Below, one piece after another: positions 23,225 to 35,205 of a DNA stretch of 64,000 nt. The position numbers and the translations under genes were made by a program. The stretch spans positions 12,526,980-12,590,979 of the forward strand of contig OZ020623.1 in assembly GCA_963971575.1 (NCBI GenBank), given 5' to 3'. This stretch comes from Liopterus haemorrhoidalis. Its lineage: Eukaryota; Arthropoda; Insecta; Coleoptera; Dytiscidae. The stretch's first letter is position 1. Each line of letters starts with the position of its first letter. Below the pieces are notes generated by a model, which was not told where the DNA came from, did not search any database, and was given only the letters and a program-made list of their open reading frames with translations.

Positions 23225-23810
23225 AGGAGTATCAGCCTATGTATAATAGAATTACAATTCAATATTGTCTCCCTCAAAATAACTTCCATGGGAAGCCACT
23301 CAGCGCTAGAGTCGGTTTTTCCAATCCTCATAGCAGTGCTGGAACTCGGATACTGTAATATCTTTCAGCTGGTCGGTTACGGACGTTTGAATGTTTTCGA
23401 GTGTCCCAAATGACGTCTCTTGAGGTGAATTTTCTATGCTGGGAAGAGGAAAAAGTCACAAGGACTCAAGTTAGGCGAATAAGGAGGCTGATGAGCCGCA
23501 GGAATGTTTCTACTGGCCAAAAACTCGTTTATTGAAATTGCTGTGTGACTGAGATTTTTCTCATCCCCAATTCATTAGTCAAAATTTGATGAACGGTAAT
23601 GTGAGTCAAATTCAACTCTTCCTCGATCATTTTGACTGTCAACCGATGATCTGAACGCACAAGATCTCAGATTATGTTGACATCTTTATCGGTTCTTGAA
23701 GATGAAGGCCTTCCGCTGCGTGATTCATCTTCAATTAACTCTCTTCCTTCTGAAAATGTCTCAAACCACCAAAAACCTGGGTCCTTGACAAAACACTGTC
23801 TCCGTAAGCG
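23225..23810 (-). pseudogene. mariner transposase, internal deletion
   Basis: On the minus strand an N-terminal part (EDESRSGRPSSSRTDKDV and a helix-turn-helix, LTHITVHQILTNELGM) is joined directly to the C-terminal end (PPYSPNLSPCDFFLFP, then NIQTSVTDQLKD). The first two catalytic Asp are deleted. It is a further mariner lineage. No inverted repeats are visible. Confidence 0.8.
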
Positions 23811-24268
23811 TTGTTGTAGGTTGAGAAATAAAAATGAAAACCCAAAATAATGTGTATTTTATTGTTTTGTGAGGATTTATTGTTATACTCTCGTAGTTCA
23901 GGATAAATATCTGCATTTTTATCCAACAATTTAACAGATTGATTTTCTGTTCAGATATTAAGATGTATTAGACAATTTTCAAACTGCTTCTCTTCTTTTA
24001 AATGGTTTTTTCTCAAAATGTAACTCTTCCTCGTTGGAACTATTTTACGTTATTCGCCACCCGGCAGGGGTTATTTTACTCCACTACTCGACATTTTTAT
24101 TACCTGTTTCATCACTATTAAAACGTAATATTATAAGGATCATATAAGCTTATGTTGCAAGCGATATTGTTGCAAACAAAATGAAGAAAAATCAACAAAA
24201 ATGCAATTTCTTAGTTGTAGGTATTTGTAACTTTATTTATTTTAAAAAGATATACAAATAGTAATATA

Positions 24269-25578
24269 CAAGGTGTTTCAAAAGAAATTTTATATTTATT
24301 TAGCTTACTGCGTGAACGCAACGGATCCGAGGGGCGCGGGGGTTATGTCAATCGGTAGCCTGGCTCCTGGGAATTTAGTCGCTATGGAGCGTTTCTCGGT
24401 AGCAGACCGCGCGTTATGCGTGCGACAGTTTTACAAAAACGGTGATTCGGCGACTCTAGCGCGTAGAAAATTCTGCAGTATTCGAGGTTTACGCCACTTA
24501 AATGATGCGCCAAGCATTCCTCTCATTCGACATTGGGTTAAAAAGTTTGAAGAGACTGGTACAATGCTGGATAAATCAAAATCCGGGCGACCTAGGTCAT
24601 CAAGAACGGTAGAAAACGTGGAGAATGTTAATCAGTCTGTTCGTGACGACCCGAACCTTTCAATTCGGAAGCGCGCAAGTGCTTTAAATGTGCATAGATC
24701 ATCATTACATCGCATTATGCACAAAGACCTAAAGCTGCACCCCTACAAAATTCAATTGGTGCAAGAATTAAAGCCCTAAGATGCCAGTCAGAGGCTTAAT
24801 TTCGTAAATCAGGTGATTGAGCGATTTTCAACGTTTACCAACATTTTGTTTTCGGATGAAGCTCAATTTCATCTTAATGGCCACGTAAATAAGCAGAACT
24901 GCCGCTACTGGAGTGCAACGAATCCGAAACGCAAACATCAGAAACCCCTACATTCGCCTAAAGTGACCGTATGGGCTGCGATGTCGGCGCGAGGAATTAT
25001 CGGCCCTTACTTTTTTGAAGACGAAAGGGGGCGTGCAGTTTACAGTGAATTCAGAGCGTTATGTGGAGATGTTAGACAACTTCTTGGTACCTGAACTGCA
25101 AAACTTTCCTGGCTATAACCAAAGAACATGGTTCCAACAGGACGGAGCAACTTCACACACGTCCAATATGTCTCTGCCATGTGTTCGTGAAATTTTCTCA
25201 GGCAAATTGATCTCCCGGAGAGGTGACATAAATTGGCCTCCACGCAGTTCAGATTTAACCCCTATGGACTTTTCCTATGGGGTTATCTTAAATCTAAAGT
25301 TTACGCCAATAAACCGACTTCACTGGCGCATTTGAAAGAAAATATCCGTCACGAAATGGCAGCCATCCCTGAATCCACCTGCCGAGACGTCGTAAGTAAT
25401 TTTACTGTTCGATTAAATGAGTGCCGAGAACGCGAGGGTCTACATTTAGACGATATTATTTTTAAGAAATAAATCCCCAAAAAGTGTATTTTAATAATTA
25501 ATAAACATTTTTTCTATATACGGCTTACGTTTTTTTTAATCATTCCACTAAATATAAAATTTCTTTTGAGACACCTTG
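24269..25578 (+). pseudogene. DD41D transposon, copy 2, full length (1310 bp)
   Basis: Inverted ends CAAGGTGTTTCAAAAGAAAT / complement, TA on both sides (24267-24268 and 25579-25580). The transposase probably starts at ATG 24384. The N-terminal DNA-binding half is open to 24779, where CAA has become TAA. One inserted T near 25040 and one lost T near 25266 shift the frame twice. All three catalytic motifs (FSDEAQFHL, FQQDGATSH, LTPMDF) are still visible in the pieces. It is close to identical to copies 1 and 3, so the family was active fairly recently. Confidence 0.92.
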
Positions 25579-25989
25579 TACAATAAGTGGATATGAAATT
25601 TTACCCGCATTCGATCCGCATCCGCATGGTTTAAATGGCAATTTATCTGCATCCGCAGAAAAGTTGCGTATATCCGCGGTTACCCGCTTCCAGATGGTTG
25701 CGAAGAATTGAACCGATATTTGGTGCAGTTTCAAAATAACTAAAGCAAATCGATAGTAAAACGAAAACTTCTAGCAGTACAAGACTAAACAACAAATATC
25801 TGAACGCACAAGTTGCTTAGCAATTATATCTTTTGTTTCCACCCCAAATGCCCAAAGGGAAAATCCAAATAAAACTCATTGCTAGAGAATATACTTAATA
25901 TGGCCTAAGGGTTGACTATAGTTGGACCACAACTGAAATTATTAATGGAAGACCTTCAGGCGAAGTATAACAAAAGAAGCAATCAACTT

Positions 25990-27700
25990 GAATTCATCCA
26001 TGGCTAAATAAGGTGAATCTGATACAGCAGAAAATTACGAACAGAATTAAAGCTGCTAATGCATCGTATTTTGTACTTGATCTCCATTTCAAAACGAAAC
26101 TCCTGTCTAGGAACACCAAGATCAGGTTATACCAAGCTTTAGACTACGGATGGGAAAAAAAACATCGATGTTTGTTTTAAAAACATCGATGTTTTTACCA
26201 TCGATGGTCAGCTGGCGATAGTATCGATAAAACATCGATATCTACTACCGATGTCGATGTTTAAACTTTGAAATTCAGAAACTACCACTAGAGGCGCTGG
26301 AATCTTAAAAATTTAATTTTTATTAAAATTAGTACACAAAATATAAGCGCCATCTATTGTGATATAACAATACTAATAGTGTTAGTTCTTATTCTTCTTA
26401 GCAGTTAGCAGAATACGAAAAAATAAGAAGAAATTTCTAATTTTTGCAAACAATGCGAACGACCAAAGACGCCAACACACTTTTTCTTTTTGAGTCTTAT
26501 TGACACTTTCCCAGTTGTTATTCCTCCAATCCCTGGATTTTTGTAAGTTGTCATTACCTTTTTTTTATATATTGAAGTTGGCTTTTCCTGAAGAAAATGA
26601 TCAAAAGCTTCAATTAATCGGTAAAAGTAACTAGAATTGAAAATCTAGTTCCGCCTAAACCAGAGGAACAGACTTTATTCCAACTTAAAATAGTATAAAA
26701 ATAATTGTGTATGACAGTGTTATTTTTATGTTAAATAATATAAAATTAACATTAAGATTACTATATTAGTATTGTAATAAAATCCAATATTTCATTTTAG
26801 AAATGTAAAAATAGTAAGGTCTGTTCCTTTGGTTTAGGCGGAACTAGATTTTCAATTCCAGTTACTTTTACCAATTGGTTGAAGCTTTTGATCATTTGTT
26901 CAGGAAAAGTCAACTTCAATATATAAAAAATATCTAATGACAAATTACAAAAATGAAAATTGCGGTTAGTTCCGCCTAATCGTTTGGAATAGACTGTAGG
27001 TACAAATTAGGATGGGTATAATAATGTTAATGTGAAATTAATTACTATTAAAAAGGAATATTTCTATTTCAAAACCTAATAAATGCTTTTTGTGTATTAT
27101 ATGTTCCTTTTTTCGTATTTTATCTTTACATTATTAAACAAAACCTATATAATATAAATAAATAGTTTTTTTTAATATTAATAAAACATCGATGTTTCCG
27201 ATACATCGATGTTTTTCCTTCGATGTTTTTTGAACATCGATAGTAAGGTGCCGATGTTAACATCGATGTTAAACATCGATGTTTTGCCTTCGATGTACAA
27301 CCCTACTTTAGACCCTTTAGTTTTCGAAAATAAAATATTATGCTGAATCTTTGGTCCCATTAAAATTAATGGTGAATGGAGAACCCGTAAGAACAAAGAT
27401 ATCCGAGAACTGTACTTAAGGCCGAGTATCACACAAGAACTGAGAGGTAGACAATTACTGTGGATAGGACATGTGGATAGGAATGGTTAGAAAGATATGG
27501 GAGGGAAGATTAAATATCCAACGACCAGTGGGAAGATCTCGCAAGAGATGAAGATATCAGCTAACCTAACATCTAGTAAATATTGGTACACAGGATACAT
27601 GGAAAGACGTGACAATGAACAGATCAAGATGGAGGACTTATATAAGTGAGGCAAAGAGTCAACCTCACTGAAAGTGCACAAAGAAGAAGAAGATAGTAAA
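25990..27700 (+). pseudogene. RTE-like LINE C-terminal fragment split by a hAT MITE
   Basis: Left piece 25990-26144 reads RIKAANASYFVLDLHF, then NTKIRLYQAL. Right piece 27314-27690 reads NGEWRTRKNKD, RGRQLLWIGHV and RSRWRTYISEAK with frame errors. Both belong to the thumb and C-terminus of an RTE-like LINE (KRLQWIGHVERM pattern). A hAT MITE lies exactly between them with an 8-bp duplication. Confidence 0.75.
26145..27305. mobile_element. hAT MITE-1 (AACATCGATGTTT repeats), copy 1, 1161 bp
   Basis: 8-bp duplication CTTTAGAC at 26137-26144 and 27306-27313. The ends are imperfect (TACGGATGGG and CAACCCTA). Both subterminal regions hold many AACATCGATGTTT palindromes, as hAT elements often do. 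Inside are two blocks related to the TcMITE family: a compact pair of ends at about 26817-26996 and a second set at about 26560-26690. No coding sequence. Confidence 0.8.
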
Positions 27701-28164
27701 CATTAAATTATTTTGGATACTCCTAATGTTTCTGAAGTATTCTGAAGTGCCAAATAAATGCCTTCTATGCTTGAAAATCCTTGTCCACGTCTATTGAAGG
27801 AACAATGTGGGGTTTAACGGTTTAAAAATAAACTATTAACTGAGCAAAATGTGAAAATGGTTATAAATTTTAGTTTAAAAATATTAATAAAAGATCAGTT
27901 GTGGCCATTACAATACCGAACACCAAGTAGATCACAAAGTAGGTACACAGAAATTATTAACCATAACCGTGGAAACATTACATATAGTTATGACAAAATT
28001 ACAGCAATTACTCAAGGGCAATTGCTGAATGTTTTGAATCATTTTTATGATCGTTTAACATTTTGTATGCAAGTAAACGGAGAAACTTTTGAACATTTAT
28101 TATAAGTTTTTATTAATTATTTATTTATTATTATTTTTTTATTTGTATTTTCAATAAAATATTT
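27701..28164. other. intergenic, no gene seen
   Basis: An 84-codon frame at 27851-28105 has no recognisable feature. I see nothing else. Confidence 0.4.
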
Positions 28165-28930
28165 TGATTTTGCTAGTAAATATGGTTTTTTCTATGTTGC
28201 AAATGAAAATGAACACGATTTATATTGCTGTCAAAAACTGTATCCATGGTAATGACATAGTACATGTTGCATTAAAAAAATCAGCTGTGGCCACCAAAGG
28301 ACCGACCGCCATCGTAAAGTACTTATATAAAATACATTCTAGCAGCAGAGTAGAAATAAGTTGGCCTAATATTTTCTAACAGAGATATTATTTATCATGA
28401 CCATGGAAACGTTACATATAAGTATGAAAAAATTGAGACTTTCGAAAAATATTACAGAAATTATTCGAAATTTTTTGTGTTATCAAAAAACGTCTCAAAT
28501 AAAAGTTATTAATTATTGCTTTTATAGCAACTTTTGTTCAATAATTTTTTTCGAAATATTTTTTTGTTGTGAAATATTCACAAAAATCTTATAATCGACA
28601 AGAGTACACTCCCATTTTTAGTCAACCGATTTTTACCAAAAGTTGATCAACTCGTGCCATTGATGGCAGAAGCTTAAATATGAAGTTTCATAAAAATCCT
28701 TTCAGCCGAATTTGCTCTGCACGTGTACACAGACGGACAGACGGACAGACGGACAGACAGATGGACAGACAGACAGACGGACGGCCAGACAGACCGACAG
28801 ACATCATGCTAAAAATAGTCAAAACGTTATGTATGGACCTCAATTCGTGGAGATCCATCGAAATCTCGAAATGTCAAATTCGGTATGATCACAATACCTC
28901 CCTTATATATGTTGACGGTCGGAAATAAAT
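28165..28930 (+). repeat. dispersed repeat R3, longest copy, with a (GACA/GACG)n tract
   Basis: Blocks in order: 'aaatcagctgtggccacc', 'catgaccatggaaacgttac', 'aaccgatttttaccaaaagt', a GACA/GACG tract at about 28732-28803, then 'gatccatcgaaatctcgaaa'. The same blocks recur at 3831-4285, 45100-45460 and 46437-46700. A microsatellite at a fixed internal position recalls Helentron-type non-autonomous elements, but I find no clear ends. Confidence 0.65.
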
Positions 28931-29778
28931 TCACTGTATATCAACCCTGTAATAGAACAGTCACTCAGCTGTATATTTGTATTTCATTAATGTTAAAACT
29001 TTTTCAATGACCAGTTGAACTATTGAGATTCGAGCGCCTTTATTTACATTTATTATTATTGTAGTAGCTTTTGTTATTTCAGTAGGATTTATTTTATTTT
29101 ATTTTTTGCCTAATCTTCTCGCGGAGCATCATTAGATTCTCCGTAGAGCACAGTTTGGGAAAATTTGCTGTAGATTCTTGTACAAAAGACCAGTTTCCTA
29201 ATGTTCTTTTAAAAATCAGAACCTTGTTGCCCGCATCTAACGCTGAAACAACACATGAAAACATTTCCCATTTCCACTCCTTTGTTTTCACAATTTCCAA
29301 TATACCATCATATCAATAATTAACCAATTTTTTACATCAATTTTAATTTAATCCATCTCTGTACGCAGCATCCACGCACAAAGCTAATCTGAGTCTAGAC
29401 TACGTCCAGACTGAATTGCACACACATACATATATATATACATACGCAGTGCATAGCAAGTTATGCAATGCGTTCTCTACGCACCCTATTCATTTATCAG
29501 AGGGTGTATTTGGGGTTGATGTCCCCTTACACAGGGACGACTCGTAATTTTTAATTTAATTTAATGTTTATTTTGATGCAAATATAAATTACAACCTAGA
29601 ATTGGTTAATAAGATATTTAATAATCTATTTATGAACAATAGAGATGATTTTGGATGGTCAGTGGTGAATATTGGGTAGCTGATCTGAAGATATAGTTCG
29701 GAATTGCATCCATACATCTATTGATCAGTATCCAAGATCCAAATCCAGTGCATCCTCTTGTACTAAAGAACTGGTAGC
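28931..29778. other. intergenic, no gene seen
   Basis: AT-rich with a small (TATA)n tract near 29428. No supported gene. Confidence 0.4.
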
Positions 29779-29861
29779 TACCAGGCCTACCTTTTAGGTT
29801 CTTACAAAAACTAAGAAAGAAAATTTTTGGAACCAAGTGTTTTATTGCTTTTCAAAATATT

Positions 29862-29935
29862 CGCCTTTACCACCTGGTAAAGGCGAATATTCCGCATTTC
29901 ATACTTGTAGACCTATAAGTATGAAATGCGGATTT
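29862..29935. repeat. inverted duplication at a mariner end
   Basis: ATTCGCCTTTACCA and its exact reverse complement are 2 bp apart. They are followed by an inverted copy of the mariner B end facing the true, truncated end (ACTTGTAGACCT then ATAAGTATGAAATGCGG). The flank and terminal repeat are thus present in both orientations, as expected from a foldback or template switch during repair. Confidence 0.8.
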
Positions 29936-31178
29936 TTTTTTAAATAAAACACATTAAACTCAAAAGAACAGTAAAAGTTTATTTATTCAAAGTATGCTCC
30001 ATTAGAAGTTATACATTTTCCCCATCTTTCAGGCAATTTGTGAATACCTCGCCAGTAGAACTCTTCCCCTTTCGCCGCAAACCATTCATCTAGCCATTCT
30101 TTCACATTTTCATATGAACAAAAGTGCTGCTCGGCAAGTGCATGACCCATCGATGCGAACAAGTGGTAATCTGAAGGGGCCAAGTCTGGTGAGTAAGCGG
30201 CATGGGGTAGCACTTCCCACTTGAGTGCCACCAGTGTGTTGCAAACTGCATTTGCCTTACGTGATGGAGCGTTATGGTGAAAAAAGATTACCTTGTGCTG
30301 TCTTATTTCGTATTCTGGTCGTTTTATGAGCAGCGAATGGTTCAATTCGATCAGTTATTGTTGGTAGCGTTAGGTATTAACTGTTTCACCAGGTTTTAAC
30401 AATTCATAATAGACCACCCTTTTGGTCCCACCAAGTACAGAGCATTGTCTTTTTGCCAAAGCGATTCGGTCTTGCAGTTGATGTGGATGGTGAGCCTGGG
30501 TTCACTCATGTTTTTTTGCATTTGGCATTTTCAAAATAAATCCATTTTTCATCGCCAGTAATGATACGATGCAAAAAAGACTTTCTTTTGTATCGTGCAA
30601 GCAAAATTTCACAAGTGTTTTTGCGTTTTTCCATCTGCCTCTCATTCAATGCATGTGGAACTCATCTGCCGACTTTCTGGATCTTACCCATCTCTCGTAG
30701 GCGATTGGAAACAGCTTGTTGACTAACGCCTAACTGCTCTGCTAGTTGTTTTTGTGATTGACTATCGTGTTCATGGATCAATGTTTCCAATTTTGTATCT
30801 TCATATTTTTTTGGAGGTTTTCCATGTTCTTTGTCTGTAAGATCAAAGTCACCACTTTTGAAACGCCGAAACCATCGTTCACACGTATCTTGCGATGGAG
30901 CATATTCACCATAAGCTTCTCGAAGCAGTCGGTATGATTCAGCAGCAGTTTTTCTCAAATGAAAACAAAACAGTAGTACTGTCCGCGAATGCTCTTTATT
31001 TGGCACAAAATTTGACATTTTTAACACAGTAAAACAAAACTATATGATCACTTTTCAAATTATAACCTATACGCATTTGACACTTAATAAAACGCCATAT
31101 GTGTTGAAACTTTAAACTATACACTCAGTTTGCGCGGCAAGTTTGAAAAAAATCCGCATTTCATACTTGTAGACCTGG
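29917..31178 (-). pseudogene. mariner family B, copy 2
   Basis: Minus-strand copy of the element at 15474. The right end, CCAGGTCTACAAGTATG read on the minus strand, is complete, with TA at 31179-31180; the left end is truncated and rearranged. The N-terminus is open from ATG 31027 to about 30662; a run of frameshifts and stops follows. The C-terminus is open at 30345-29983 and includes the second catalytic Asp (FHHNAPS with Asp replaced by His) and AAYSPDLAPSDYHLF with the third. The tail reads WLDEWFAAKGEEFYWRGIHK. Confidence 0.88.
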
Positions 31179-31180
31179 TA

Positions 31181-31428
31181 AGGCTGCATATAACCCCCAG
31201 AGGTTACCATTTTCACATACACAACTAGCAATCTGGAATAAAATTAGTATCAATCTATACATCAAATTTTGCACCGAATTTTTATCTATCTAATAAGATA
31301 TTTTTAATTGTAGAAACAGGCATTTTTGTATTGTAGATTGTGCTTTTATATTAGTTTAAAAAAAAAATTATATCAATTGTATGACTTGTTCCATATGTTC
31401 TGTAAAAAACATCTAAGGAAATAACATA

Positions 31429-31461
<33 letters not shown>

Positions 31462-32084
31462 ATTTAATGTAAAAATATTACCGCTCAATAACTTAAAAAT
31501 AGACATCAGCGATAATGTTCTGTAATTTTTCAAATCTGTTTGTGGGATTCGAATAACTTTTACATTTATATAGTTTTGTGTAGAAACTCTTCAAATAATA
31601 CGTCAACATTTTTTTCGACTGGATTACTTATAGTTTAGAACCTTCGTCGAAAAATATTATACCTGATGATAATGGAATGCCACTTGGTACACGTATTCTT
31701 CACGAAAATTAAATCATTGTTACCCGTAACACCTATTTTGAGAACCGATGCAAGATGGCGGTAAAAATAGACTACCAACTACAATAACAATAAGTAGTTT
31801 TCACGATAGAGCAAAATAGTTACCAACATATTTGTAGAATGAAGCTTTAGCTACAATTTGCCGCATAGTACACAAATATGCGTCGATTGGTTTACAAGAT
31901 GGCGTCTATAATGCAATTTGCTTATTTACAATTAAATGACAGTTTTTTCTACAATTAAAAATAACTTATTAGATAGATATAAATTCGCTGCAAATTTTGA
32001 TATATAGATTGTTATTAATTTTATTTCCGATTATTAGTTTTGTATAAGAAACTATTGAGAACTATAGGGTTGTGCGCCACCTTT
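31181..32084. mobile_element. TTAA element R1, copy 2
   Basis: The same element as 11465-12224, including both long inverted arms; about 140 bp longer, partly through a (TTA)n run at 31428-31460. Its left TTAA was split by mariner B, and its right TTAA is lost. Confidence 0.8.
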
Positions 32085-32170
32085 CACTCTGAAGTTGGTG
32101 TCTCAAAAACATGGTTTTCGAAGGCTTCAACAGCTTTTTGAGGTAATGAAAATCGCTGTCCACGCATTTT

Positions 32171-33234
32171 TAGGCTTTTGTAGGTATGACCAAAATACCC
32201 TCATACCGTCATTTTGTCGTCTGTCTGTCTGTCTGTCTGTCTGTTCGGTAAAAATTGTAGCCAAACGGCTAAACCTAGAGAGTTGAAATTTGGCATGCTT
32301 ATACAACTCTTTGACCCGCACATAGGAAAAATACTTAAACATCTAAAAAACATACCCCCCTAAAAATATAAACAAATATGTGCTCATCGAAAACAAAAAT
32401 ATTTTTTTAAAATTATGAGTAGGGTATCAAATGAAAGCCCTTAGTACGTGGATTAACGATCAAATTTTTATTTTTGAAAAATAAATTATTTTGATTCTAT
32501 TTTTGCCAAAATTGTGCAAAAAAATTTTTGTCCCACACCTTGTAGCCCAGATGGTTTAAACTAAAAATCTAAAAAAATTCTAAGTAATGTATATTGGTGT
32601 GAACCGAAATAGTACAACCGGAATTTTTGATCAGATTATGTTTTCGGAAAATAACGCATTTTTTGTGGTTTTTGGTAAACATGCAAGGCGTACGATGGCG
32701 TTATTGGTTAGAGCACTGGTGTCGTAAGCTAAAACTCGCTGGTAAACGAAGGGTTTCGAGTACTGAGTGAATTTTATTTTTTCTGTTTTTTTTTTCTGCA
32801 TTTTTATTATGTTGAAATTATTTTGTCAAAATTCTAGTTATATTTTGACAAATGTTGTATTTAATTTTTAAGAGCGTAAATTTTATAATTATCTTATTAT
32901 ATGATTAACAGACGATAAATTATTTTAAAAATATCGTTCATTTTGCCGTGATTACTACAAAGTAAAATTTGTCCTACACACTCAGCATACCGCCTTCACT
33001 TATTATATACCTGCGAAACCCTGAAATGTGTGAATATTCACACTTCACATCAATTTTTTTAATCAATCTATTCTTAATATTTTATATGCTACATTTAAGA
33101 CAGAGTTTTTGTGTTTACTTTACATCAATTGTTTACGCGTCAACAATGAGGTAACATACATCAAGTAACTTATTGCGCCTATTATATACCTGCGAAACCC
33201 TGTAATGTGTGAATATTCACACTTCACATTAATT
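32171..33234 (+). mobile_element. Helentron-like element, copy H3, with two 3' ends
   Basis: 5' end AGGCTTTTGTAGGTATGACC, (TCTG)n at 32217-32245, conserved block, tRNA-like segment and a 3' end with hairpin GTGTGAATATTCACAC finishing near 33053. A second 3' end with the same hairpin finishes near 33234. The mariner sequence resumes on both sides, so the outer boundaries are fixed to within the shared T run. Confidence 0.8.
32687..32768 (+). other. tRNA-like segment inside copy H3
   Basis: A-box-like GGCGTTATTGGTTAGAGCAC and B-box-like GGGTTTCGAGTAC. The sequence is close to the segment in copy H1 and lies at the same internal position. It is probably not a functional tRNA. Confidence 0.5.
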
Positions 33235-33345
33235 TTTTGTTCGGCATTGGGGAACATAAAAAAGTCGTTAGGGTATAAATCAGGTGAATATGGACAATGA
33301 GACATTAATTCGATGTTTTTCTGCTTCAGATAATCAATTGTGTAA

Positions 33346-33839
33346 ATATGTTATTTTACAAACTATTTAAAGAATCATATTTTTGTTTAATCTTCCGGTA
33401 ATATTTGTTTCCTCATTCCATTTTCCAATATAAAATTAGTAACGATTCGTAAGACAAAAACACACATTCTAACAAAAAATTCTTAGGAAGAAAAACAGAA
33501 ATTGAAAGAACAATATAAGAAGAATCATCAGTCAAATAAGTAAAAAACAAATAAAAAAAATAGAAAAAATTCTTTCTTTTGAGTTGTAACATTTGGAATC
33601 ATAAGATGATTTTAGATAATTTGTCTTTGTATTCTGTTTTCATTTTCAGTTCTTCTTGATAAATTTAGTATTAAGATCATTAATTTTCAACTCTTTTGGT
33701 AGTGACACTTGGGAAAATTAAGAAAATATGTTAGTTTGGTTAGAGTTACAGTAAATTAGATAAAGGAGAGTAATCCATCACCAGACATCCCGTTTCTGGC
33801 GGGAAAGGCCCACTTTTTGATACCAGGGTACAATTTTGA
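33346..33839. other. intergenic, no gene seen
   Basis: AT-rich, no supported feature. Confidence 0.4.
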
Positions 33840-33990
33840 TACGAGGGGGCAATATTCAAATGTGTCATTACTATATTCGTAAAATTTGACATTTGTTATT
33901 GTGAAATAAGTGGCATCTTATAAATTGACCGAGTAGATTGTTGACAGTGAGCGTTTTAAAAAACAAGTTTGTGATAAATTGGATATTACT

Positions 33991-34174
33991 TATTAGAAAT
34001 AAATAATAATAACGGAAATAAACAAATAACATCGCACAAGCGAACACAAATCAAAGTAAGTGACGCCACTGAAATGTGTTAAGCTAACTGTTGGTAACGT
34101 AATGGACGAAATTTGGTTTCTGCGCAGCTGAGTCGGTAACATCGGCCTGATATGAAGTTAACTTGAACGTACTC
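33991..34174. mobile_element. half of the 359-bp MITE, within a mariner leader
   Basis: Reverse complement of about the first half of 8170-8528, with the intact end (GTTAACTTGAACGTACTC) next to TA at 34175-34176. This is the same mariner site as in the 7571-8594 copy. The inner side breaks abruptly into a second copy of the mariner leader. Confidence 0.8.
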
Positions 34175-35205
34175 TATATTCATAAAATTAGACATTGTGA
34201 AATCAGTGGCAGCTTATAAGTTGATCAAGTAGTTTGTTGACAGTGAGCATTAAAAAGTTTGTGGAAAATGGATATTACTCGTGAAGATTTTCGTTGGATG
34301 ATTTTTTACGATTTTAGTAAAGGCCTAACTCAACAACAATGCACAGATTCGCTTCGTTCAACTTTTGGTAATGAAGCACCATCAGAAAAGACTGTTTACA
34401 ATTGGTTTGTAGAATTTCGTCGTAGTCGTGCATCCGTCAGTGATGAATCTCGTGAAGGTCGACCAAAATCGGTTGTGGTTCAAAAAAACATCGATGCTGT
34501 GGGCAAAATGATTGAAGAAGATCGGCATGTGACTTACCGTGAGATAGAGGCATCCTTTGTTATATCGCAGACTGCAATACATTCGATTTTGCATGAAATT
34601 TAGCTGTGAAAAAGATCTGTTCCCGATGGATTTCGCATAATTTAACCAAAGCTCAACAAAAGGCTTTTGTTGATTGGTGTAAGGGAATGCTAAAAAAAAT
34701 CAACCTAAGCACTGCAAAATCCATATACATACAACATCGTTACAGGTGACGAAACTTGAAACGGATTTATTCATATGAACCGGAAACTAAGCAACAATCC
34801 ACTGTTTGGGTCCTCCAGGATGAACCGAAACCCACAAGAGTTGTTCGTTCACGAAGCATTTCCATAAAAATGATCGCTTGTTTTTTGGGTTGTACTGGAC
34901 ATCACGCAACCATTCCTTTAGAGGATCGGAGAACAGTTAATGCTGAATGGTATACAACAATTTGTTTGCCAGAAGTCATCGATAAAATCAGGAAAAACAA
35001 CCAAAAACGTCGTATTATTCTTCATCATGACAAAGCGAGCTCCCACACAGCACCTCAAACAATTGATTATTTAAAGGAAAAAAACATCGAATTAATGTCT
35101 CATTGCCCGTATTCACCTGATTTATTCCGTAACGACTTATTTTTGTTTCCCAAAGTCAAACAAAAAATGCGTGGACAGCGATTTTCATCACCTCTAGGAG
35201 CTGTT

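Larger units (their letters stand above)
29781..33345 (-). pseudogene. mariner family A copy blown up by nested insertions
   Basis: Pieces of one minus-strand mariner: the 3' end at 29781-29878, part of the C-terminus at about 32089-32170, and the SHCPYSPDL region at 33235-33345. Between them lie mariner B copy 2 (29917-31178), TTAA element R1 copy 2 (31181-32084) and Helentron-like copy H3 (32171-33234). R1 entered a TTAA in the mariner 3' UTR; its right flank and about 50 bp of mariner are lost. Mariner B entered the TA of R1's left TTAA. The 5' part of the host mariner is missing. Confidence 0.8.
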
